64,000 nucleotides of DNA, taken from contig CADDZE010000002.1 in assembly GCA_902812465.1 (NCBI GenBank), forward strand, positions 1-64,000, read 5' to 3'. Below the pieces are notes generated by a model. The model was not told the origin of the DNA. It did no database searches and saw only the letters and a list, made by a program, of their open reading frames with translations. A program made the translations under genes and the position numbers. Below are positions 51,979-61,510 of this stretch, piece by piece; the first letter of the stretch is position 1, and the number at the start of each line of letters is the position of its first letter. The DNA comes from Acidobacteriota bacterium (lineage in GTDB: Bacteria; Acidobacteriota; Terriglobia; UBA7540).

Positions 51979-54900
51979 CTAAAAGGTGCGACCCACGGTA
52001 AACCCCACCATTCCCCTGCGATCTTTGAGGGTCAGTGGCTGGAAGAAGCGCAGGGCGTCATTATACGTCTGGACGTTTGGGAACAACGACACCGGCGGCA
52101 GAGCGCTTCCCTGGGGCGGCGTAATCACCGAATTCAGCCGCAGCCAGTTATAGCCGTAATAGATGCGAAACGGCGCGTGCACCACGGGGAGCATCACGAA
52201 GAGCTCAAAACCGGTGGAGCTGCGCGGGTGAAAGTTAGTGACGCCCACCGGCTGCAGGTGGTTGGGAGTCGGGAAGTAGGGAAATTGCGTGCTAATGTTT
52301 GAGAGCGCCTCCGGCTGGAAGCGGAGCTGGCCAGGCCGCAGGATGAAGGCGCTGCCGGCGTCCACGAAGTAGGCCAGCGTCACCGGACCCGCGATCGGAA
52401 TGCGGTACTCGAAGTTGGTCAACAGCGACGTATCCCCTCCCACAAACTGCACGGCGTTATAAGGAAAGCTGGTGCTGGAGCCGCAAGCGCCGGCGACGGG
52501 TTTGCCATTACCACCGATCAGCGGAATGATGTTCCCGTTCGCGTCGCGGTTGCATACCGAGCCAATCACCGGAAAGAAGCCGACGGGGCTGATGGTGTAG
52601 ATATCAAAACCGCGGATGTCATATTCGCCACCCATGTAAAAACGGGCGTAGGGCGGGGGCACCCGGCCGCCAAAACCCGTGATCGTTGCGGCGCGAAAGT
52701 GAAACGCCAGCACGTTGCGATGGTGGTTCACGGGATGAAAGTACTTCGCTTCGATCGTCGGCTGAATGGTGTTCACATTGCCGCCCAGAATGCCGCCGGA
52801 GACACCCAGAGAGGCGGAAAGGTAGCGGCCGCGCGTCGGGCTCAGATCGCTGTCCGTCGTATTGTAGAGAATAGTGGGGGTGATCTGGCTCTGGGTAATG
52901 CCGCTCAGCTGGTTCGGGCCAGCGAACTGTCGGAAGGCCAGAGCATTGAAATAGGCCTGCGACGCCTGGCTGAAAGGAATCACGCTGCTGACCGTATATC
53001 CATACGTCAGGCCGACACGGGCAAAGGTGCGGCGCAGCGGGTACTGGGCAAAGACGGTGAAGCCTGACTGGTTCTGCTGGAAGTTCTGGAAGAAGGTCTG
53101 GCCGAAGAGACTCTGCTCGGTCTGCTGCAGGGCCGCCTCGGTGACGCCGGCGGCGGCCAGGGTGGTGCGCAGCTGGTCGAAGTGGTAGTTGCTCTTAAAG
53201 ACCGTGAATCCGGTAGTGATGGGACGGTCCAGCAGGTACGGCTCAGTAAAGCCGAAGGAGTAAAGTTTCTCAAAGGTCCCGAATTCTGCCTGAATGCTGA
53301 GCGTCTCGCCGAGTCCGAGAAAATTGTTGGTGGCATAATTGAGCCCGACGAAGTTGCCAGCCAGCCCGCTCACGCCGCCCGAGAAGCCGATCGAGTTTTT
53401 GCCTTTCTCCTTCACCTTGACCGTGATATCGACGGTTCTGTCCTTGGTGTTCTGCTTGATGTCGTAGTCTTCCTTCTTAATGGGATCGAAAAAGCCCAGC
53501 TGGTTGATGCGGAGGATGCTGAGGTCCCAGTAGTTCGTGTTAAACACATTGCCTTCGTCTACCAGCAGCTCGCGGCGGATCACCTTGTCGCGCGTCTTGG
53601 TGTTGCCGCTGAACTCGATGCGGTGGACGAAGAACTGTTTGTCCTCCTCGAAATCCAGAGCTAAGTTGACGACGTGGCGCCGGCGGTCGGGTTCAATGTC
53701 GGGCGTGGCGGTAAAGTTGATGTAGCCGAACTGCCCATAGAGCTTGGTGTAGGTCTCGATGCTCTTGGTCACCTTGGAACGATCAAAGACGTCGCCCGGC
53801 TTCATGGGCATAAAGCGCTTCAGGAACTCCTCCTTGAAGAGCTTATTGCCACGGATCACGAAGCGGCCCAGGCGGTACTGGTCGCCTTCCTCGATAGGAA
53901 TGGTCAGGTCCACACGCTTGCCGCGGCCGCGGCCTAGGAAGAACAGTAGCGGGGAGCGCTGAGTATCGACCATTTTCACCTGCGGCTCCTTGGGCAGGGC
54001 GAAGAAGTATCCGTGGTTCTGGTAGAATTCGCGGATCTTTTCCAGATCATAGTCCACCTTGTCCTTGTCGTAGGTTTGATGGAACAAATAAAAGAACGGC
54101 GGAGCCCCGAGCGGTTTCGAATACTTCATCTGGCGCACCAGGGTACGCCCAGAGAAGACGTTGTTGCCGGTGAAGCGAATGGAACCAATCTTGACTTTGG
54201 GCCCTTCGACGACGATAAAAGTGAGCGCGACCGAATTAGGAGGGATGTTGCGCGTCCGGGCGCGGACGGTGGCAAACTGCCGGCCGTGCTCAGCCAACAT
54301 CTCCTCGATGACCACCTCTGCCCGCTTGACCACCACCGGATCGTATTGCGATTCGATGGAAAGCCCTACTTTGCGCTCCTTGAACCGGTCCAGGACGTCG
54401 GAAGTGCTCACCGTGCTCAGCCCCTTGTACTCGATCGTCCGGATCAGCTTCTTTTCCTGCACCCGGAAAACCACAATCTTGCCCTCCGGCGTGTCGGTCA
54501 CCTCGATGCGAAGGTCGTCGAAGAAGCCAGTGTTCCAGAGGGCGTGGAAATCGCGTTCAAGCGCATTCTCGTCGTAAGCGTCGCCGGCGTGGGAGAAGAT
54601 GCGCGCCCGGAGGGTTGAGGAGGGAATTCGCCGGTTGCCACGAAACTGGATCTCCTTGATGATGTTGGCGTTGCCCTCCGCGGGAGCGGCTGGCTTGGGC
54701 TTTTCTTCGGTCGGGGCTACAGGAGGAGCCTCCAGCTGGATTTGACCTGGCTGCTGTGGAGGCGGATTCTGCTGGCCGGATGGCGGGGGCTGCCGGTTTT
54801 GCTGCCCCTGGGACGGTTGATTGTTACCCTGGGCAGTCGCCGAAGGCGGAGAGAGAGACTGGCCTGCGAGCTGGCTGACCGCACCTTGGGGCTGCCTGTG

Positions 54901-55032
54901 CTGCGTCCCTGGCGGATTGGACGAAGGGCTCGCTGGAGCGGACGCTTGAGGCGTTGCGTGCGCCCATCCACCCAACAGCAGCACGATGGCCAGTGCTCTC
55001 AGCGTGTGGTATCCATGCCCGCAGGACCCCAT
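51979..55032 (-). CDS. bamA: Outer membrane protein assembly factor BamA
   Basis: 1017 residues from the ATG at 55032. Order: signal segment (TLRALAIVLLLGGWAHA), a Pro/Gln/Ser-rich region of about 85 residues, then five POTRA-like units (for example IIKEIQFRGNRRIPSSTLRAR and VKIGSIRFTGNNVFSGRTLV). The 16-stranded barrel follows and ends GMVGFTVGRTF with the terminal Phe. The barrel includes the conserved YMGGEYDIRGF-like region (RFYMGGEYDIRGFDIY). It folds and inserts beta-barrel proteins. The frame stays open to 55149 from TTG, but the ATG at 55032 sits at the signal peptide; a GGAGGGGG lies farther away than usual. The upstream partner of ompH. Confidence 0.93.
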   Translation of the reverse strand: MGSCGHGYHTLRALAIVLLLGGWAHATPQASAPASPSSNPPGTQHRQPQGAVSQLAGQSLSPPSATAQGNNQPSQGQQNRQPPPSGQQNPPPQQPGQIQLEAPPVAPTEEKPKPAAPAEGNANIIKEIQFRGNRRIPSSTLRARIFSHAGDAYDENALERDFHALWNTGFFDDLRIEVTDTPEGKIVVFRVQEKKLIRTIEYKGLSTVSTSDVLDRFKERKVGLSIESQYDPVVVKRAEVVIEEMLAEHGRQFATVRARTRNIPPNSVALTFIVVEGPKVKIGSIRFTGNNVFSGRTLVRQMKYSKPLGAPPFFYLFHQTYDKDKVDYDLEKIREFYQNHGYFFALPKEPQVKMVDTQRSPLLFFLGRGRGKRVDLTIPIEEGDQYRLGRFVIRGNKLFKEEFLKRFMPMKPGDVFDRSKVTKSIETYTKLYGQFGYINFTATPDIEPDRRRHVVNLALDFEEDKQFFVHRIEFSGNTKTRDKVIRRELLVDEGNVFNTNYWDLSILRINQLGFFDPIKKEDYDIKQNTKDRTVDITVKVKEKGKNSIGFSGGVSGLAGNFVGLNYATNNFLGLGETLSIQAEFGTFEKLYSFGFTEPYLLDRPITTGFTVFKSNYHFDQLRTTLAAAGVTEAALQQTEQSLFGQTFFQNFQQNQSGFTVFAQYPLRRTFARVGLTYGYTVSSVIPFSQASQAYFNALAFRQFAGPNQLSGITQSQITPTILYNTTDSDLSPTRGRYLSASLGVSGGILGGNVNTIQPTIEAKYFHPVNHHRNVLAFHFRAATITGFGGRVPPPYARFYMGGEYDIRGFDIYTISPVGFFPVIGSVCNRDANGNIIPLIGGNGKPVAGACGSSTSFPYNAVQFVGGDTSLLTNFEYRIPIAGPVTLAYFVDAGSAFILRPGQLRFQPEALSNISTQFPYFPTPNHLQPVGVTNFHPRSSTGFELFVMLPVVHAPFRIYYGYNWLRLNSVITPPQGSALPPVSLFPNVQTYNDALRFFQPLTLKDRRGMVGFTVGRTF

Positions 55033-55661
55033 CGTCAAGCGAACGTTTGCCCCCTCCTTAAGGGGTGCAGGCTTCCTGATAAGGCCGAGAGAACCGTCCG
55101 TGAAAACCTCAGCGCTGGTAACGCTCTGCGATGAATCCAGTTTGCGCAATGCCTATCAATGGCTGCCGCAAGTTGCTTCGACTGCCGCGCCGCACGCTCA
55201 ACGCGCCAGCGGTGGGCCCTCGCGAAGGCCCACACCCCCGCAGCAGGAGTTAAGTTTTGACCAGTCGGATGCCCAGGGCACCTTCAGAGTTGGCCGGAAA
55301 TGACCGGGTCGATCCGTAGCATTAAGAAGGCCACCGGGTTTTAAAATCGCCATGATAGCAAAACAGCCCGACGCTTATGCTGATCCCGCCCCGCCGCGGG
55401 CGATGGTTTCCTCTCGTATTCTGGCTTCGCCCCGCCCTGAGCGGAGTCGTGTTCTCTGGGGACGCCAACCTGGGTGCGCTGTACTCGATAAGTTTTTTCT
55501 TTTCAGCTAAATAGGTCCGAATCGCGCTTATTTTCTCATGACGGCCTGTCTTCCATCACTCGCTCGCATCGCACGCAATGCGCTACTGCCTTCTTGATAA
55601 CTTGGTGATAGCAGGACACTTCCGGCTTCGACCTTGCATTCCGAGTACCCCAGTTGGGAAC
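55033..55661. other. 629-bp gap without a supported gene
   Basis: It lies between bamA and the 3' end of the leftward membrane-protein gene. It contains a hairpin with GTGGGCC/GGCCCAC arms (55212-55218 and 55227-55233) but no T-run. A 53-codon + strand frame from 55352 has no signal or domain. An open minus-strand frame from 55528 overlaps the next gene and looks like a shadow. Nothing here is convincing as a gene. Confidence 0.5.
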
Positions 55662-56201
55662 TCAGCGGCGGGTCATCAGCCCTAGTGCCAGCAACCCCAG
55701 CACGACAAAGAAGGCCGCTCCCAGCAGCCAGTTCAACCATTTCTTGGCAGGATGATTGACCCAGTAACAAAGCATCGCCGAAAACAGCAGCACTTGGGGA
55801 ACTAGCTCGATCCAGCCTCTGAGCTGAGACCGGACCGGTACCCGCGTGTAGATCAAGCCTTCGAGCGATCCGGCAGCCGGGCCAAAGGTGGATAGAATGC
55901 CGAGAGCGACAGGCGTCCATCCCATAAGGACCCAGCCATTCTTCCGGCCAAACAGGCAGGAGCGGAGCGGATAGAACACGAGCGCAAAGATGAGCCCGCG
56001 AACCGGCTGGAACAGCGGGCCGGCCATCACCCAAGGGTTGGTGATCGGACGCATGCCGGACTCGGGCTGGGCCATCAGCGCCGCATAATTAAGAAAGTGA
56101 GCTGCCAGAGCTCCCATGAGGACGTAGGTGACAGTGTGGCAAACGATGGCCTTGGCGGCCAGCGTGGGAAAGTGAATCGAAGGAGGATCTCTAGAGACCA
56201 A
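55662..56201 (-). CDS. Integral membrane protein of unknown function
   Basis: 179 residues with four or five hydrophobic segments (AIVCHTVTYVLMGALAAHFL, GLIFALVFYPLRSCLF, VLMGWTPVALGILSTFG, VLLFSAMLCYWVNH, AAFFVVLGLLALGLM). No family is recognised. The first codon of the frame is TTG at 56201, and TATAAT (on this strand) lies at 56215-56210, which would make the message almost leaderless; the start is uncertain. It follows ClpC in the same direction with a 69-bp gap. Confidence 0.6.
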   Translation of the reverse strand: MVSRDPPSIHFPTLAAKAIVCHTVTYVLMGALAAHFLNYAALMAQPESGMRPITNPWVMAGPLFQPVRGLIFALVFYPLRSCLFGRKNGWVLMGWTPVALGILSTFGPAAGSLEGLIYTRVPVRSQLRGWIELVPQVLLFSAMLCYWVNHPAKKWLNWLLGAAFFVVLGLLALGLMTRR

Positions 56202-56270
56202 GCATGCAATTATAGAGTCAAATCACCGGACGTGACGAGCCCGTCAGTATAGCGGAAAATCGGAGCCGCC

Positions 56271-58703
<2,433 letters not shown>

Positions 58704-58838
58704 AGTCCCTAGCCCCGTCCGGAGTCACCGAGTCCTGGGGCGGAGAGCTTCAAGCTAATCGCTCAGCCGTCCCTCGTCCCGCGACTCCATCTTCAAGCCC
58801 TATCCGCGACCCTGCCACCCCAGGCACCGAACGCCCGA

Positions 58839-59516
58839 TCATAGCAAACTCCCGCCCGCAAGTCTTAGCGTCCTGTCTGCGCGCTGTGCCAGCTCCAAAC
58901 TGTGCGTGGCGATAATGGAGGTGAGGCCGTGGGAGTGGTGCAATTGCTTCAACAGATCGATCACTCTGCTGGCGGTGCGGTGGTCCAGGCTGCCAGTTGG
59001 CTCGTCAGCCAGCAGCAGAGACGGCTGGTTGGCAAGGGCACGCGCCAAAGCGACGCGTTGCTGTTCCCCGCCGGAGAGTTCCCCCGCCCGCCGCGAGGCG
59101 GCCTCCGCCAACCCAACTTCGGAGAGCAGCTGGCGCGCCCGCGCCTCGCTGGCCTCGAATCCTTGCCCTCCGATCAGCTGCGGCAGCATGACATTTTCCA
59201 GGGCGCTGAACTCCGGCAGCAGATAATGCATTTGCCAGACAAAACCTATTTGCCGGTTCCGGTATTTCGCTCGCCGGCCGGCATCGAATTCGCTGACCCG
59301 CTGCCCATTGAAGTATACCTCACCCGCCGTTGGAGTGTCTAGCGCCGCCAGCATGTGCAGCAGCGTTGTCTTGCCAGCTCCCGATTCGCCGACCACCGCC
59401 ACGAGCTCGCCCGGCTGAATCTCGAAGGTGACGTCCTCGAACACGACCACCTGCTCCTCACCGGAGCGGAAGATCTTGGTGAGACTTTCGGCGCGCAAAA
59501 GGGGCGCGGGGCCCAT
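58839..59516 (-). CDS. lolD: LolD-type ABC transporter ATP-binding protein
   Basis: 225 residues from the ATG at 59516 (GAGGAG site 6 bases ahead; the frame runs open to 59657). The ATPase has Walker [10 protein letters not shown], signature [15 protein letters not shown] and Walker [13 protein letters not shown], the MacB/LolD hallmark. With LolC/E it extracts lipoproteins from the inner membrane for delivery to LolA. The membrane partner is directly upstream in the same direction, 186 bp between them. Confidence 0.92.
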   Translation of the reverse strand: MGPAPLLRAESLTKIFRSGEEQVVVFEDVTFEIQPGELVAVVGESGAGKTTLLHMLAALDTPTAGEVYFNGQRVSEFDAGRRAKYRNRQIGFVWQMHYLLPEFSALENVMLPQLIGGQGFEASEARARQLLSEVGLAEAASRRAGELSGGEQQRVALARALANQPSLLLADEPTGSLDHRTASRVIDLLKQLHHSHGLTSIIATHSLELAQRADRTLRLAGGSLL

Positions 59517-59702
59517 CACTGGCTCCTCGTTCCCAGCCTGGGACGAAGGGTGAAGCACGAAGGGTGAGTCCAACCAGAAATCAGGAGGAGAGGCGTCATC
59601 CGGCGGCCGGCTACGGACACTTTTCTCCCCCGCCCGGCTTCCGGCTCTTTGAAACATTCAACCCTCACTACGCGTGGCTGCGTCTCAACCGCCCGTCGGC
59701 CA

Positions 59703-60932
59703 TCACTCATAGCGAAGCGTCTCCGCCGGGTTCAGCCGCGCCGCCGCGAGAGACGGATAGAGCGTGGCCATCAGGCTGATGGTCAGTGCAGCTAGGGCAA
59801 TCCAGACGCCGTCCCAGGGACGCGGATGAAAGGGGACGTAGGATAGCGCGTAGACATCCGCCTGCAGGTGGATGAGCTTGTACCGGTCACCCAGCCACGA
59901 GAGGGCGTAGCCTAGCGCCAGGCCCAGCCCCGTGCCCAGTGCGGCGATCAACAGGCCGTGCAGCGTAAAGACAGACCAAATCTGCGCTTTGGTCGCGCCC
60001 ATGGACATCAGCACCGCAATGTCGCGGTTCTTCTCCATCACCATCATGGCCAGAGTGATGAAAATATTGAGAGCCGCCACGAGCACGATCAGGCCGATGG
60101 TTAGCATGGTGACCAGGCGCTCCAGGCTGAGGGCACTGAAGAGCGAGCGATTTTGCTCCATCCACGTGGTGGTCTCAAATCCGGGGCCGGCAGCCTGGCG
60201 AATGGCTTGGGCTACCGCCTCAGCTCGGTAAATCTGGTCGATCTTGAATTCGATCACCGAGACCACGTTGGCCAGGTCAAAAAGGCGTTGCGCGGCAGCA
60301 AGGTTAGTGAAGGTCCAGGTGGAGTCGAAATCATAAAAGCCCGAGTCGAAGATGCCCACCACCCGGAAATGCCGGAACTTGGGCACGATCTCGAGCGGCG
60401 TCAGATACCCTTGGGGACTCGTGACCATCACCGTGTCGCCGACCGTTACCCCTAACGACTTGGCCAGCTCGCTGCCGATGATGATCGGGTCAGCTTCACG
60501 AAACGTCTGCGTTAACCCATCGAGCGATCCCTGCTTCAGGTGCAGGAGGAGGTCGCCCACCTGGACCTCCCGGCGAGGATCAACGCCCTTAAGAATGATG
60601 CCGTCCGCGCGCTGCTTGCTCGAGATCAGCACCTTCTCGTAGAGAGCGGGCGCGTTCGCCACCACGTGCGGCAGCCGTGCCAGGCGGTCAGCAAGCTCTT
60701 CGTAGTGCGGGATGCCATCGTTCTTCGACCGGAGAAGGTTGATGTGAGCTGTCGCGCCCAACAGCCGCTGTTCAAGGTCCTCGCGGAAGCCGTTGTTAAT
60801 GGCCAAGGCGACCACCAGCGCGCAAACCCCCGCCAACACACCCAGCACAGAGATGAGCGTAACGATGGAAATGGCCGTCTGGCGCCGCTTGGCTTTCAAA
60901 TAGCGCAACGCGACAAAAAATTCGAAGCGCAT
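59703..60932 (-). CDS. lolC: LolC/LolE-type lipoprotein-releasing permease
   Basis: 409 residues: one membrane helix (ISIVTLISVLGVLAGVCALV) after a short basic start, a large periplasmic domain (residues about 45-270), then three helices near the C-terminus (MLTIGLIVLVAALNIFI, AALGTGLGLALGYAL, IALAALTISLMATLY). This is the FtsX/LolE architecture. N-terminus MRFEFFVALRYLKAKRRQ is characteristic. In organisms with one such gene the permease acts as a homodimer (LolF-like), which is likely here since no second copy is visible. The start ATG at 60932 has a weak Shine-Dalgarno. Confidence 0.92.
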   Translation of the reverse strand: MRFEFFVALRYLKAKRRQTAISIVTLISVLGVLAGVCALVVALAINNGFREDLEQRLLGATAHINLLRSKNDGIPHYEELADRLARLPHVVANAPALYEKVLISSKQRADGIILKGVDPRREVQVGDLLLHLKQGSLDGLTQTFREADPIIIGSELAKSLGVTVGDTVMVTSPQGYLTPLEIVPKFRHFRVVGIFDSGFYDFDSTWTFTNLAAAQRLFDLANVVSVIEFKIDQIYRAEAVAQAIRQAAGPGFETTTWMEQNRSLFSALSLERLVTMLTIGLIVLVAALNIFITLAMMVMEKNRDIAVLMSMGATKAQIWSVFTLHGLLIAALGTGLGLALGYALSWLGDRYKLIHLQADVYALSYVPFHPRPWDGVWIALAALTISLMATLYPSLAAARLNPAETLRYE

Positions 60933-61510
60933 CGGCAGGCTACATTATTGGGGATACGCTTCGTTTCTGAAAAGCAAAATCATGTCGGGGCTGGGACGAC
61001 AAGCAACCCCGGGGGACGCCTGCTGATCGCGGAGAGGATCCCCGATGACGAGCTCGGCGCGAAGCGACCTTGCCGCTGCTGTTTGCCGTCCACATGCTCG
61101 CGATGACACCGAACGGGGACACCTTTACGTTGCCGGAGTACCGCCAATGGCTGCGTGCCGCCGGCTTCAGAGGTAGCCACCGTTGAGGCTCCAGCGCCGT
61201 CGCCCTTGATCCTGGCTCGCCGTCCGTGAAAAAGGGCAAATCCTGCCCGCCTCTCTAGCGCGCCCCGGGCAAGTTGTCTCCAGGCGCCCTGTCCGGATCG
61301 CATGCGGCTTTTGTTCACTCGCCCAGCCCGCGGTCAAGCCGAGGGGCGTTGTTTCTCCCTTCTTCCTTCCTTTTCTTTGCCGTCCAGCGAAAGCTGCGGG
61401 GCGGAAAACCAGACCTTGTGCTAGAAGGGTGCAAACCTAACTTTTGGACCTCAAGCTGCTCCCCGTTGGGTTGCTCTCCGCGGTTGGTCGTTCTCGGAGT
61501 GGAGAGGCTC
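60933..61510. other. 578-bp divergent gap between lolC and the SBBP gene
   Basis: It holds a broken O-methyltransferase tail (listed separately) and the leader of the SBBP gene. A stretch GTGCAAACCTAAC...GGACCTCAAGC (from 61428) recalls parts of a cyclic di-GMP riboswitch but does not match well enough to call. A T/C-rich run lies at 61350-61380. Confidence 0.5.
61003..61186 (+). pseudogene. C-terminal remnant of a SAM-dependent O-methyltransferase
   Basis: Two adjoining frames give NPGGRLLIAERIPDDELGAKR and then LPLLFAVHMLAMTPNGDTFT plus LPEYRQWLRAAGF, ending with TGA at 61186. This is the normal end of the acetylserotonin/hydroxyneurosporene-type O-methyltransferases (PPGGRLLIAE..., MTPEGDTYTxAEYRxWLxxAGF). 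A one-base shift near 61070 separates the halves and no 5' part exists. It is therefore a decayed fragment cut off upstream, where lolC begins 70 bp away. Confidence 0.65.

Noticed and set aside
55528-56034. Leftward 168-codon frame overlapping the membrane protein
   Set aside because: It is out of frame with the hydrophobic protein at 55662-56201, which has clear membrane segments.
61428-61500. Possible cyclic di-GMP riboswitch before the SBBP gene
   Set aside because: GCAAACC and a CAAGC stretch recall the class I motif, but the second conserved strand and the P2/P3 helices are not convincing. A covariance-model search would decide it.
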